From Sandaracinaceae bacterium (GTDB lineage Bacteria; Myxococcota_A; Polyangia; Polyangiales; Sandaracinaceae), in contig JAHBWG010000051.1 of NCBI GenBank assembly GCA_019637095.1, forward strand, positions 1 to 64,000: DNA of 64,000 bases, written 5' to 3'. The notes beneath the pieces were generated by a model that saw only the letters and a list, made by a program, of their open reading frames with translations, was not told the DNA's origin and ran no database searches. Numbering within the stretch: the stretch's first letter is position 1; the number at the start of each line of letters is the position of its first letter. Below, one piece after another: positions 8,104 through 17,026 of the stretch. Both the position numbers and the translations under genes were made by a program.

Positions 8104-8801
8104 CGCGCTGGGCGCTCGTCGCGCTCGCCCTCGCGCTCGTCGGCTGCGACGGCGAGGGCCCCGACCCCGGCGTCGACGGAGGCACGGCGGGGATGGACGG
8201 CGCGGTGCCGCCCGGGACGGACTCGTCCGTGCCGCCCGGCACCGACGGCGGCCCCGCGCCGGGCACCGACGCGTGCGTGCCGTCGATCGAGATCTGCGGC
8301 GACCGCATCGATCAGGACTGCGACGGGCGCGACGTCGGCTGCGGCGACAACGACATGGACGGCATCCCCGCGTGCCGCGCGGGCGACGACCTGACGATGT
8401 GCGACTGCGACGACACGCGCGCGGACGTGCGCCCGCCGTTCGGCGCGCTGCCGGGCGCGCCCGAGCTCTGCGACGGGCGCGACAACGACTGCGACGGGCG
8501 CATCGACGAGGCCGCCGAGTGCTGCGAGGGCTGCGCCGCCGTGACGCCGCGCTCGCGCGGCGACGTGTGCACGCTCGAGGGCGCGTGCGACTGCTCCACC
8601 GCGCCGGGCGTCGGTCCGTGCCCCGAAGGGCAGACGTGCTGCGCGAGCGGCTGCGTCGATCTCCAGACGGACACCGCGAACTGCGGCTTCTGCCAGAGCC
8701 AGTGCACGGTCTCGGCGGACCGCTGCACGGGCGGCATGTGCATGTGCGGGACGATGCCGGTCTGCGATCTCGATCGCGCCTGCACCGGCGGCCGCTGCTG
8801 A
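8100..8801 (+). CDS. MopE-like Cys-rich lipoprotein
   Basis: A 233-aa lipoprotein whose ATG overlaps the stop of the MYXO-CTERM gene (ATGA), so the two are probably co-translated. The signal peptide ends in the lipobox LVGC, followed by a Gly/Asp/Pro linker with repeated PPGTD. The body has two MopE-type putative metal-binding stretches (CGDRIDQDCDGRD and CDGRDNDCDGRIDE, the latter preceded by CDCDDTRADVRP) and ends in a Cys-rich knot (GQTCCASGC, CGFCQSQC). MopE-like motifs occur in copper- and calcium-binding surface proteins; the metal here is unknown. Confidence 0.82.
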   Translation: MTRWALVALALALVGCDGEGPDPGVDGGTAGMDGAVPPGTDSSVPPGTDGGPAPGTDACVPSIEICGDRIDQDCDGRDVGCGDNDMDGIPACRAGDDLTMCDCDDTRADVRPPFGALPGAPELCDGRDNDCDGRIDEAAECCEGCAAVTPRSRGDVCTLEGACDCSTAPGVGPCPEGQTCCASGCVDLQTDTANCGFCQSQCTVSADRCTGGMCMCGTMPVCDLDRACTGGRC

Positions 8802-8829
8802 AGCTGGACCTCGAGGTCGTGCGTCGCCG

Positions 8830-10287
8830 CTACGCGGCGGCGCGCGCGCGCTCTGCGAGCCGCTCCGCGGCCTGCCACACCACGCCCATGATCGTGTGCT
8901 GCGGGTTCACCCCGAGGTTGGTCGGCAGCACGCTCGCGTCCATCACGTAGAGCCCCTCGGCGCCGCGCACCGCGAGGCTCGGGTCCACCACGCCGACGGC
9001 GGGGTCCGCCGCGGCGCTCGTCGTGCCGAACAGGTGCGACGCGACGAGGTGGAAGTCCGCGCGCGAGACCGGGCGCTCGGCGAGCGCGTCGAGCCGCTCC
9101 GGGCTCGTCACGACCTCGTCGAAGCCGGCGACGCCGGGGAAGATCTCCACCGCGCCCGCCGCGAACATCAGGCGGCCGAGCGTGACCGCGACTTCGCGTG
9201 CCTTCTCCAGGTCCTCGCGCGTCGGCTCGTACGCGATCCACGGGCGGCCGAACACGCGCCGGATGCGCCCGTGCGCCTTCATGCGGATCTGGCCGCACCA
9301 CTGCGCGTAGCTCCCGAGGTCCGCGAGGCGCCGCTGCCACGCCGCGCCCGCGCCCGGCAGGCGCGCCGCGAGCATCTCGGGCGGCAGCGCGAGCGCCTCG
9401 AGCTTGAAGCCGCGCGCGCGCTGCGGGATCTCGTAGCCCTGCGCGGCGCCGAAGCCCATGTGCACCGGCTGCTCGAAGCGGCCGACCATCGCGACGCCCG
9501 GGTGCGCCTGGAAGCGCCGGCCGAGGTTCGCGTGTCGCACGCCGCTCGCGTGGAGCAGCACCGGCGTGTGCACGACGCCCGCCGCGACGATCACCGCGCG
9601 GCGCGCGCGGATCGAGAAGCCCGGCCCCTCGACGCCGACCGCGCGGCCGCGCTTCAAGATCACGCGCTCGACGCGGCAGCCGGTGTGGAGGCGCGCGCCG
9701 TCCGCGATCGCGCGCGGGACGTAGGAGACGTCCATGCTCTGGCGCGCGCCGGCGGGGCATCCTTGCAAGCAACGCGCGTTGCCCTCGCAGCCGCGCGTGT
9801 TGCGGTGGATCGCGCGGCCGGGCAGGCCCATCGCCTTGGCGCCCTCCGCCATCAGCGCGTTGTTGCGCCCGAGGATCGCCGGCTCGGTCGGGTGGATCTC
9901 GAGCTCGTCCTCGATCGCCGAGAAGACCCGCTCGAGCGCGTCGTCGTCGACGAGGGCGCCGAGGCCGAACCGGTCGCGCCAGTCCGCGCGCACGTCGTCG
10001 GGCAGCCGCCAGACGATCCCGGAGTTGATCGCGGTCGAGCCGCCGACGGCGCGCCCCTGCAGGATCGGCATCGGCACGCGGCTCTCGGTCGCCTGCATGC
10101 ACATGTCGCGGACGGCGAGGCGCATGGCGTCGAGGAGCGCGGCCGGGCGCTCCTCGGGGCGCAGGTGCGCGCCCTCCTCGACCATCACCACCGACGCGCC
10201 GTTCGCGGCGAGCACCCGCGCCGCGGTCGCGCCGCCCGCGCCGGTGCCGACGATCACGTAGTCCGCTTCGTCCACGAGCTTCGCCAT
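8830..10287 (-). CDS. GMC-family FAD oxidoreductase
   Basis: A 485-aa glucose-methanol-choline oxidoreductase. The FAD-binding motif VIVGTGAGGATAARVL opens the protein and a second GMC signature (QGRAVGGSTAINSG) follows. The C-terminal catalytic region reads VNPQHTIMG, with His in the expected place. A cysteine cluster (GCEGNARCLQGCPAG) is a variant seen in long-chain or steroid-alcohol-type GMC enzymes and might hold an iron-sulfur site. The enzyme oxidises an alcohol to a carbonyl; the substrate is unknown. Its ATG overlaps the stop of the upstream membrane-protein gene by 4 bp. Confidence 0.87.
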   Translation of the reverse strand: MAKLVDEADYVIVGTGAGGATAARVLAANGASVVMVEEGAHLRPEERPAALLDAMRLAVRDMCMQATESRVPMPILQGRAVGGSTAINSGIVWRLPDDVRADWRDRFGLGALVDDDALERVFSAIEDELEIHPTEPAILGRNNALMAEGAKAMGLPGRAIHRNTRGCEGNARCLQGCPAGARQSMDVSYVPRAIADGARLHTGCRVERVILKRGRAVGVEGPGFSIRARRAVIVAAGVVHTPVLLHASGVRHANLGRRFQAHPGVAMVGRFEQPVHMGFGAAQGYEIPQRARGFKLEALALPPEMLAARLPGAGAAWQRRLADLGSYAQWCGQIRMKAHGRIRRVFGRPWIAYEPTREDLEKAREVAVTLGRLMFAAGAVEIFPGVAGFDEVVTSPERLDALAERPVSRADFHLVASHLFGTTSAAADPAVGVVDPSLAVRGAEGLYVMDASVLPTNLGVNPQHTIMGVVWQAAERLAERARAAA

Positions 10288-10706
10288 CACGCCACCTCCC
10301 GGATCGAGGGCAGGAGCCGCTCGCCGCGCGCCGCCGGCGCGGGGCGGTCGTAGCCGGTCCGCGCCCGCACCGCGGCGGGCCGCAGCAGCGCCATGCACGC
10401 GACGAGCTTCAACAGGAGCATGAGCTCGCGGACGAAGAACACGCGGTGCGAGAGCAGCTCCGCGAGCAGGCGCGCCCGCTCCTCGGGCGAGAGCCGCGCC
10501 GCCGTCGTGAGCCGGCCCCAGCACCAGAGCGGCGCGCTCATCGCGAGCAGCAGCCCGACGCGCACGCCGAGGCGCCCCTTCGCGGACGCCCGCTCGAGGA
10601 AGTCGCGCGTCCCGCCGAGCCAGTCGATCTCGCCGGGCGCGACCGCGAGGCCAGGGCCCCCCGCCACCACGAACCCGCTCATCACCACCGCCGCCCACCG
10701 GATCAT
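10287..10706 (-). CDS. Small membrane protein coupled to the GMC oxidoreductase
   Basis: A 139-aa protein with a hydrophobic N-terminus and further hydrophobic stretches (LGVRVGLLLAMSAPLWCW and ELMLLLKLVACMALL). ATG 10706 has a strong AAGGAG 6 bases upstream, which decides the start against a longer frame. It is the first gene of a two-gene operon, overlapping the GMC gene by 4 bp, and may act as a membrane anchor or small subunit for the flavoenzyme. I recognise no family. Confidence 0.72.
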   Translation of the reverse strand: MIRWAAVVMSGFVVAGGPGLAVAPGEIDWLGGTRDFLERASAKGRLGVRVGLLLAMSAPLWCWGRLTTAARLSPEERARLLAELLSHRVFFVRELMLLLKLVACMALLRPAAVRARTGYDRPAPAARGERLLPSIREVA

Positions 10707-10737
10707 GCTGTCTCCTTTTGGCTGAACCAATCTGACG

Positions 10738-10754
10738 AACTGGTATTACCAAAA
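10738..10754 (-). promoter_or_regulatory. Palindromic operator, GntR/FadR-like
   Basis: TGGTATTACCA (10741-10751) is a perfect inverted repeat around a central T, flanked by AAC and AAA in an AT-richer pocket. Half sites TGGT/ACCA are typical of FadR-type GntR operators. It lies about 35 bp upstream of the ATG at 10706, where a repressor would block the promoter of the GMC operon. No regulator gene lies next to it. Confidence 0.5.
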
Positions 10755-10849
10755 TCGACGAGGTGCGCAAGCAGTTACGCACTCGCGGTCGCGCGAGGGT
10801 GCGCGCCCGCGCGGTCGCGCGTGCGGACGCACCCCTGAGCGCGCTCACG

Positions 10850-11323
10850 TCAGGGACCGGCCGGCGTGCGCCGCTGGCGCGCGCTCTCTTCGACCTGCAG
10901 GAGCCCGCGCTGCACTTCGTCCGGGACGCTCTCGCGCAGCACGATGCGGTACGCGCCGTCCTCGCCGCGCCGGAACGCGATGCGGACCCCCTCGCGCGGC
11001 ATCGCGTGCGCCGTCTCTCCGGCGAGCTCGTAGCGCAGATCGTCGCGCCCCGCGGCGAGGATCCCGAGGACGTAGCCCGCCATCCCCTCGCCGCCGGGCC
11101 GATCGAGGTCGACGAAGCATTGGCGCCACGTCTCGGCGTCGCGCAGCTCGAACGCCCCGCGCTCGACGATGCGCGCGCGGATCGTGTCCTGCGGCAGATC
11201 CGCGAGGCCGTGCGTGGCGAGCAGCGTCGCGACCGTGCGCTCGGGGGTCGCGAAGCGCGAGTCGGTGACGCGCCCCTCGCCGCAGCCGGCGAGCACCAAC
11301 AGCATCGCGAGGAGCCTCCGCAC
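10850..11323 (-). CDS. Small lipoprotein, unknown function
   Basis: A 157-aa lipoprotein with N-terminal VRRLLAMLLVLAGC, a short signal peptide ending in the lipobox LAGC. The mature part has alternating strands and helices (YVLGILAAGRDDLRYELAGETAHAM, then VRIAFRRGEDGAYRIVL) that could form a small SnoaL/NTF2-like or similar alpha-beta fold; this is a guess. GTG 11323 is chosen because it gives a normal signal-peptide length; an ATG at 11368 would add an unlikely charged leader. It is divergent from clpB, 121 bp apart. Confidence 0.68.
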   Translation of the reverse strand: MRRLLAMLLVLAGCGEGRVTDSRFATPERTVATLLATHGLADLPQDTIRARIVERGAFELRDAETWRQCFVDLDRPGGEGMAGYVLGILAAGRDDLRYELAGETAHAMPREGVRIAFRRGEDGAYRIVLRESVPDEVQRGLLQVEESARQRRTPAGP

Positions 11324-11361
11324 GACTCGCTCATATCGTGCGGGCGGGCGCACGTAAAGGG

Positions 11362-11367
11362 TTGACA
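11362..11367 (+). promoter_or_regulatory. Candidate -35 box (TTGACA) upstream of clpB
   Basis: A perfect TTGACA lies 78 bp before the clpB ATG. No convincing -10 box is seen at 16-18 bp spacing. A CTTGATCCC stretch nearer the gene could instead belong to a heat-shock-type promoter. Confidence 0.3.
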
Positions 11368-11444
11368 CAGCGTCCGAGTCGCCGTGCCACGTTGTGCCAG
11401 GACGCGCTTGATCCCGCGTGGGACGTGCTTAGGTTCGGGCCACC

Positions 11445-14051
11445 ATGCGACTCGACCGCCTGACCAGCAAGACCCGTGAGGCCCTCGTCGCGAGCGAGCA
11501 GCTCGCCACGCGCGGCAAGAACCCGGAGCTCTACCCCGAGCACCTCCTGATCTCGCTGCTCGCGCAGGAGGGCGGGATCACCGCGCCGATCCTGCAGAAG
11601 GCGGGCGCCGACCCGGCCGCGCTCGGGCGCGCGCTCGACCAGAAGCTGCGCGCGATGCCGAAGGTGGACGGCGGCGCGGAGCCGACGATCTCGCGGCGCC
11701 TGCGCGCGCTGCTCACGAACGCGTGGGCGCAGACCGAGCGGCTGAAGGACGAGTACACGTCGGCCGAGCACGTGCTGCTCGCCGCGGTGCGCGACAAGGA
11801 CGAGGTGGGCAAGCTGCTCGGCGTCACCGAGGCGGCGCTCGACAAGGCGATCAAGGAGGTGCGCGGCAGCGCGCGCGTCACCGATCCGGAGCCCGAGGGT
11901 CGCTACCAGGCGCTCGAGAAGTACACGCACGACCTCACGAAGGACGCGCGCGAGGGCAAGATCGATCCGGTCATCGGCCGCGACGAGGAGATCCGGCGCG
12001 TGGTGCAGGTGCTGAGCCGCCGCACCAAGAACAACCCGGTGCTCATCGGCGAGCCCGGCGTCGGCAAGACCGCGATCGTCGAGGGCATCGCGCAGCGCAT
12101 CGTCGCGGGCGACGTGCCCGAGAGCCTCAAGCAGAAGCGGCTGCTCGCGCTCGACCTCGGCGCGATGGTCGCGGGCAGCAAGTACCGCGGCGAGTTCGAG
12201 GACCGGCTCAAGGCGCTGCTCAAGGAGGTCGAGTCGGCCGAGGGCGAGGTGATCCTCTTCATCGACGAGCTGCACACGCTCGTCGGCGCCGGCGCGGCGG
12301 GCGGCTCGATGGACGCGTCGAACATGCTCAAGCCGGCGCTCGCGCGCGGCGAGCTGCGCTGCATCGGCGCGACGACGCTCGACGAGTACCGCAAGCACAT
12401 CGAGAAGGACGCCGCCCTCGCGCGCCGCTTCCAGCCCGCGTTCGTGGGGCAACCTTCCGTGCAGGACACGATCGCGATCCTGCGCGGCCTCAAGGAGCGC
12501 TACGAGGTCCACCACGGCATCCGCATCCACGACACGGCGATCGTCGCCGCCGCCACGCTGAGCGACCGCTACATCACCGACCGGTTCCTGCCCGACAAGG
12601 CGATCGACCTCGTCGACGAGGCGGCGAGCCGCTTGAAGATGGACATCGAGTCGGTGCCCGCGGACATCGACCGCGTGCAGCGCAAGATCACGCAGCTGCA
12701 GATCGAGCGCCAGGCGATCAAGGACGGGACCGACGCGTACTCGCAGCGCCGCCTCGAGGAGGTGAACGAGGAGCTGTCCGAGCTCGAGGAGCAGAACAAG
12801 TCGATGCGCGCGAAGTGGCTCCGCGAGAAGGAGCTGCTCGAGGCCATCCGCGAGCAGAAGGGCGAGCTCGAGCGGCTGCGCCTCGACCTCGAGCGCGCGC
12901 AGCGCACGGCGGACTACGAGACGGCGAGCCGCCTGCAGTACGGCGAGATCCCCGCGGCCGAGCGCGCCGTGAAGGACGCGCAGCAGCACCTCGACGAGCT
13001 CCAGAAGGAGGGCTCGTTCCTCAAGGAGGAGGTCACCGACGAGGACATCGCGACGGTGGTGAGCAAGTGGACCGGCATCCCCGTGAGCCGGATGCTCGAG
13101 TCCGAGCGCGCCAAGCTGCTGCGCATGGAGGACGGCCTCGCGCGGCGCGTGGTCGGTCAGCGCGACGCGGTGGTCGCCGTGTCGAACGCGGTGCGCCGGA
13201 GCCGGGCGGGCCTCGGCGATCGCGACCGCCCGATCGGCAGCTTCCTGTTCCTCGGCCCGACCGGCGTGGGCAAGACCGAGCTCGCGCGCGCGCTGGCCGA
13301 GTTCTTGTTCGACGACGAGCGCGCGATGATCCGGCTCGACATGAGCGAGTACATGGAGAAGCACGCGGTCTCGCGCCTCATCGGCGCGCCGCCCGGCTAC
13401 GTCGGCTACGAGGAGGGCGGGCAGCTCACCGAGCCGGTGCGGCGCCGCCCTTACAGCGTCGTCCTGTTCGACGAGGTCGAGAAGGCGCACCCGGATGTGT
13501 GGAACACGCTCTTGCAGGTGCTCGACGACGGCCGGCTCACCGACGGCCAGGGCCGCACGGTGGACTTCCGCAACACGGTCATCATCCTGACCAGCAACGT
13601 CGGCTCGCATCACATCATGCGGCTCGACGACGAGGCGGCGATCGAGCGCGCGGTGATGGAGGACCTGCGCGCGAGCTTCCGGCCGGAGTTCCTCAACCGC
13701 CTCGACGAGACGGTCGTGTTCCACCGCCTCGGCCGCGAGCACCTGCGCTCCATCGTCGACATCCAGCTCGAGCGCTTCCGCAGCCGCCTCGCGGACCGCG
13801 AGATCGGGCTCGAGATCAGCGACGACGCGAAGGACTTCCTCGGCGAGGTCGGCTTCGACCCGCAGTTCGGTGCGCGGCCTCTGAAGCGCGCGATCCAGCG
13901 GCACCTCGAGAACCGCATCGCGGAGGAGATCCTCGCGGGCAAGTTCGCCGCGGGCGACACCGTCCGCATCGAGCGCGCGCTCGCGGGCGGCCTGTCGATC
14001 CGGCGCGGCGGCGGGCCGGCGGAGGCCGCGGAGGCGTCGGCCACCGCGTGA
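11445..14051 (+). CDS. clpB: ATP-dependent disaggregase ClpB
   Basis: An 868-aa AAA+ chaperone that, in the known family, pulls aggregated proteins apart together with DnaK. The Clp N-terminal repeat domain spans 1-145. The first AAA+ module has Walker A GEPGVGKT at 202-209 and Walker B IDELH. A long coiled-coil middle domain (about 410-540, rich in Glu/Arg/Lys/Leu) marks ClpB rather than ClpA or ClpC. The second AAA+ module has GPTGVGKTE near residue 604 and the C-terminal FNRLDE-type sequence FLNRLDE. Length is normal. Confidence 0.95.
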   Translation: MRLDRLTSKTREALVASEQLATRGKNPELYPEHLLISLLAQEGGITAPILQKAGADPAALGRALDQKLRAMPKVDGGAEPTISRRLRALLTNAWAQTERLKDEYTSAEHVLLAAVRDKDEVGKLLGVTEAALDKAIKEVRGSARVTDPEPEGRYQALEKYTHDLTKDAREGKIDPVIGRDEEIRRVVQVLSRRTKNNPVLIGEPGVGKTAIVEGIAQRIVAGDVPESLKQKRLLALDLGAMVAGSKYRGEFEDRLKALLKEVESAEGEVILFIDELHTLVGAGAAGGSMDASNMLKPALARGELRCIGATTLDEYRKHIEKDAALARRFQPAFVGQPSVQDTIAILRGLKERYEVHHGIRIHDTAIVAAATLSDRYITDRFLPDKAIDLVDEAASRLKMDIESVPADIDRVQRKITQLQIERQAIKDGTDAYSQRRLEEVNEELSELEEQNKSMRAKWLREKELLEAIREQKGELERLRLDLERAQRTADYETASRLQYGEIPAAERAVKDAQQHLDELQKEGSFLKEEVTDEDIATVVSKWTGIPVSRMLESERAKLLRMEDGLARRVVGQRDAVVAVSNAVRRSRAGLGDRDRPIGSFLFLGPTGVGKTELARALAEFLFDDERAMIRLDMSEYMEKHAVSRLIGAPPGYVGYEEGGQLTEPVRRRPYSVVLFDEVEKAHPDVWNTLLQVLDDGRLTDGQGRTVDFRNTVIILTSNVGSHHIMRLDDEAAIERAVMEDLRASFRPEFLNRLDETVVFHRLGREHLRSIVDIQLERFRSRLADREIGLEISDDAKDFLGEVGFDPQFGARPLKRAIQRHLENRIAEEILAGKFAAGDTVRIERALAGGLSIRRGGGPAEAAEASATA

Positions 14052-14058
14052 GCGAGCG

Positions 14059-14529
14059 TCATCCGGTCTGCGGCAGGCAGTAGCTGAGGTGCAGCGCGCC
14101 GCGCAGGCGCCGCTGCACCTCGACCTTGCCCGGGTCGAGCACGAGCGCGCGCCGGTAGTGGTACGAGGCCTCCTCGTAGTCGCCGCGCTCGGCGTGGACG
14201 TCGCCGAGCTCGACGTAGATCGCGTGGCTGCGGACGGGATCGTCGACGCAGTAGTGGAGCGCGCGCGTGAGCGAGCTCGCCGCCTCGGTGAGCGCGCCCA
14301 TCGCGCGCTCGACCGTGCCCCGCCGCGCGAGCGCGAGCACCGCGAGCTCCTCGAGCTCGGCGACCCGGTCGTAGAGCTCGCGCGCGGCCACCAGCTCGCC
14401 ACGCCGCTCGAGCCGCGCCGCCGCGAGGAGCAGGCGCGTCGCGCTGTCGACCGTCAGCGCGGTGTCCGAGAGCGCAGGATCCTCTCTCTGGATGGGGCGA
14501 GAGCCGGGTCGAGCGACGCGCGTGGTCAC
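14059..14529 (-). CDS. TPR-repeat protein
   Basis: About 156 aa of helix pairs. The clearest tetratricopeptide unit is at the C-terminus (AIYVELGDVHAERGDYEEASYHYRRALVLDP), with weaker ones earlier (AARLERRGELVAARELYDRV). No signal peptide. TPRs mediate protein contacts; no partner is evident. The start is uncertain: GTG 14529, GTG 14547 and TTG 14571 are all open. It is convergent with clpB, with 7 bp between their stops. Confidence 0.65.
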   Translation of the reverse strand: MTTRVARPGSRPIQREDPALSDTALTVDSATRLLLAAARLERRGELVAARELYDRVAELEELAVLALARRGTVERAMGALTEAASSLTRALHYCVDDPVRSHAIYVELGDVHAERGDYEEASYHYRRALVLDPGKVEVQRRLRGALHLSYCLPQTG

Positions 14530-14638
14530 GGCGTCCCAAATGTGCACGGTGCATGCCGCGACCGTTGCCAAGTCCCCGGGGCCATCGTAGGGTTGCGCGG
14601 AGCACTCGATGCGCCATCACCGGCGCGTCGGAGGTGAC

Positions 14639-15178
14639 GTGAACCCCGGCTCTCACCCGCGCAACGAGCTCGACGTGATCCTCCGTTCCCGCCGGCTTGG
14701 ACTCTTCGCGACGCTCGCCCTCGCCGGGCTCGGCGTGGCGGTGGTGCCGAGCGTCGAGGCCCAGGTCCCCCCGGCCACGAACGCCGTGCTGCGCGAGGCG
14801 GACATCGCCCTGGTGGACGCGGACCGGCAGGCCGTGCGCCTGATGCAGGCGCTCGACGAGGCGCGCCGCGCGCGCAACGCCGTCGCGACCGCGTGCGTCG
14901 ACCGGCAGCTCATCCAGCTGAACAGCTTCACGCGGATCCTCCAGCAGCACCGCGGGCGGCTGCAGGCGGCGATCGAGCGCCGCTCCGACACCGCCATCGC
15001 GCACGAGCGCTCGGTCATCCGCCGCATGAGCGAGGAGCTGCACCGCATCGCGCGGACGGGGCTCTCGTGCGTCAACCCGCACGGCGGACCGGAGGACCGG
15101 ACGATCGTGATCGTGACGATCGCGCCGGAGACGCCGGAGTTCGAAGACCTGCGCGCCCCGCCGCCGCCGCCGCATTGA
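14639..15178 (+). CDS. Exported helical protein, unknown function
   Basis: A 179-aa protein. A basic N-terminus precedes the hydrophobic segment LGLFATLALAGLGVAVVPSVEA and a cleavage-like site before QVPP, so it is probably secreted to the periplasm. The mature part is strongly helical with heptad-like Leu/Ile spacing (~60-140), and the end is Pro-rich (APPPPPH). GTG 14639 is chosen because GGAGGTGA at 14630-14637 is an excellent ribosome-binding site; the upstream ATG 14609 has none. No family recognised. Confidence 0.65.
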   Translation: MNPGSHPRNELDVILRSRRLGLFATLALAGLGVAVVPSVEAQVPPATNAVLREADIALVDADRQAVRLMQALDEARRARNAVATACVDRQLIQLNSFTRILQQHRGRLQAAIERRSDTAIAHERSVIRRMSEELHRIARTGLSCVNPHGGPEDRTIVIVTIAPETPEFEDLRAPPPPPH

Positions 15179-15200
15179 GCCTCCGGAGGCGCGGCAGGGA

Positions 15201-15578
15201 TCAGCGCTCGACGAGGCGGCGGACCGTGGCGGCGAGGGTCATGGGGTCGAACGGCTTGCCGATCGCGCCGATCGCGCCGAGGGCCTGGTAGCGGTCGAGC
15301 TCCTCCTGCCGGGCCTTCGCGGTCATGAAGATCACCGGGATGTCCGCGGTGGCGGGCTGCTCGCGCAGGCGCGCGAACGTGCTCGGGCCGTCGAGGCCGG
15401 GCATCATCACGTCGAGCAGGATCACGTCCGGCCGCGCCTGCGCGGCGAGCTCGAGCGCCTCGAGCCCCGAGCGCGCGGTGTGCACCACGAGGCCGCCGAC
15501 GTCGACGAGCGCCATCTCGCCGATGAGGCGCAGATCGTCGTCGTCGTCGACGAGCAGGACCGAGCGCAGCGTGCTCAT
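15201..15578 (-). CDS. Single-domain CheY-like response regulator
   Basis: A 125-aa receiver domain alone: acidic pocket VDDDDD near the N-terminus, phosphoacceptor Asp in ILLDVMMPG, the conserved Thr in VIFMTAKA, and Lys in IGKPFDP. It has no DNA-binding or enzymatic output, so it should signal by docking to a partner. No histidine kinase lies next to it, so its cognate kinase is elsewhere. It lies downstream of the ammonium transporter gene on the same strand, 32 bp away, and may be co-transcribed. Confidence 0.9.
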   Translation of the reverse strand: MSTLRSVLLVDDDDDLRLIGEMALVDVGGLVVHTARSGLEALELAAQARPDVILLDVMMPGLDGPSTFARLREQPATADIPVIFMTAKARQEELDRYQALGAIGAIGKPFDPMTLAATVRRLVER

Positions 15579-15610
15579 CGGGGCACGATAGCGCACGCGC
15601 CGCTCGCCCG

Positions 15611-16909
15611 TCAGGGCGCGGTGGCGGCGCGCGCGACCGACGCGGCCTCGTCCTCGCCCGACTCCGGCATGGAGATGCCGCCGCCCGCCTCGCGCCCGTA
15701 GGCCTCGACGCCGCACTCCGACAGATCGAGGCCCTCGATCTCGTGCTCGAGGCTGACGCGTACGCCGACCGTCTTGGCCAGCGCGAGCCAGAGCCCGTAG
15801 CCGACGACGAGCGCGAGCCCGACGCACATCACCGCGCCGAGCGCCTGGGCCCCGAGGAGCGCGGCGCCGCCGCCGTGGAACAGCCCGCGGACCTCGCCCG
15901 CGTTCGCGAAGAGCCCGACCGCGAGCGTGCCGAACACGCCGTTGACGAGGTGGACCGGGATCGCGCCGACCGGATCGTCGAGGCCGAAGCGGTCGAGGAG
16001 CATGACGCCCTCGACGACGAGCACGCCGCCGAGCGCGCCGACGAGGATCGCCTCGAGCGGCCCGATGACGTCGGCGCCGGCGGTGATCGCGACGAGGCCG
16101 GCGAGCGCGCCGTTGAGCGCCATCGACAGGTCGAGGCCGCCGGTCCGCACGCGCGTGTGCGCGAGCGCGGCGACGAAGCCCGCCGCGGCGGCGAGGTTCG
16201 TCACGAGGATGACCGGCCCGATGGCGCTCGGATCCGCGGCCAGCGTGCTGCCGCCGTTGAAACCGAACCAGCCGAGCCAGAGGATCAAGACGCCGAGCGC
16301 GGCGAGCGGGAAGCTGTGCGCGGGCATCGGCCGCGGCCGTCCGTCCGCGTCGAAGCGGCCGTGGCGCGGGCCGATCACCAGCACGCCCGCGAGCGCCATC
16401 GCGCCGCCGACCGCGTGCACCACGGTGCTGCCCGCGAAGTCGTGGAACGCCGTCTCCGCGGCGAGGTAGCCGCCGCCCCACACCCAGTGGCCGGCGATCG
16501 GGTAGACGACCGCCGACGCGAGCGAGGTGAACGCGAGGAACGGGAGCAGCTTCGCGCGCTCCGCGACCGCGCCGCTCACGATCGTCGCCGCCGTCGCGGC
16601 GAACACGAGCTGGAAGAAGAGGAACACGAAGAGCGGGAGCCCCTCCGGCGCGTTCGTGACCGTCGCGCTCGCCTCGGGCACGAACCCGTCGAGGCCGACC
16701 CACGCGCTGCCGCCGCCGAACATCAGGCCGAAGCCGACGGCGTAGTAGAGGAGCGAGGCGACCGCGACGACCGAGACGTTCTTGAGGAGCACCATCACCG
16801 CGTTCTTGCGCCGGCAGAAGCCGGTCTCCACGAGCGCGAAGCCCGCGTGCATGAAGAACACGAGGAAGGCCGCGGTGAGCACCCAGACGCTGTCGAGGAT
16901 CGCCTGCAT
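15611..16909 (-). CDS. amtB: Ammonium transporter (Amt family)
   Basis: A 432-aa inner-membrane protein with about eleven membrane helices, opening directly with LDSVWVLTAAFLVFFMHAGFALVE. Family marks are GFCRRKNAVMVLLKN, the first pore histidine in GSTVVHAVGG, and the second in VHLVNGVFGTLAVGLF. It conducts ammonium/ammonia under nitrogen limitation. The ~50-residue cytoplasmic tail is Glu/Gly-rich. No PII (glnB/glnK) gene lies beside it, unlike the usual pair. Confidence 0.93.
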   Translation of the reverse strand: MQAILDSVWVLTAAFLVFFMHAGFALVETGFCRRKNAVMVLLKNVSVVAVASLLYYAVGFGLMFGGGSAWVGLDGFVPEASATVTNAPEGLPLFVFLFFQLVFAATAATIVSGAVAERAKLLPFLAFTSLASAVVYPIAGHWVWGGGYLAAETAFHDFAGSTVVHAVGGAMALAGVLVIGPRHGRFDADGRPRPMPAHSFPLAALGVLILWLGWFGFNGGSTLAADPSAIGPVILVTNLAAAAGFVAALAHTRVRTGGLDLSMALNGALAGLVAITAGADVIGPLEAILVGALGGVLVVEGVMLLDRFGLDDPVGAIPVHLVNGVFGTLAVGLFANAGEVRGLFHGGGAALLGAQALGAVMCVGLALVVGYGLWLALAKTVGVRVSLEHEIEGLDLSECGVEAYGREAGGGISMPESGEDEAASVARAATAP

Positions 16910-16927
16910 GCGGCCGAGGATTGTGGG

Positions 16928-16943
16928 GCACTGTTTCCGGTGC
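16928..16943 (-). promoter_or_regulatory. GCAC-N8-GTGC inverted repeat upstream of amtB
   Basis: An inverted repeat 18 bp before the amtB start. It resembles the NtrC site (GCAC-N7-GTGC) but is one base longer, and I could not fit a sigma-54 -24/-12 pair beside it. Nitrogen control is possible, not shown. Confidence 0.3.
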
Positions 16944-17026
16944 GTTTCACCAACGAAAATTCGAGCCGCGCGGGGGCGCTCGTTCCCGGGACGGAAAAAG
17001 AGGTGCCGGCGGTCCGGGCTCACCCT

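Noticed and set aside
11723-14083. Second long plus-strand frame inside clpB
   Set aside because: Out of frame with a perfectly conserved ClpB; Arg-Ala-rich shadow.
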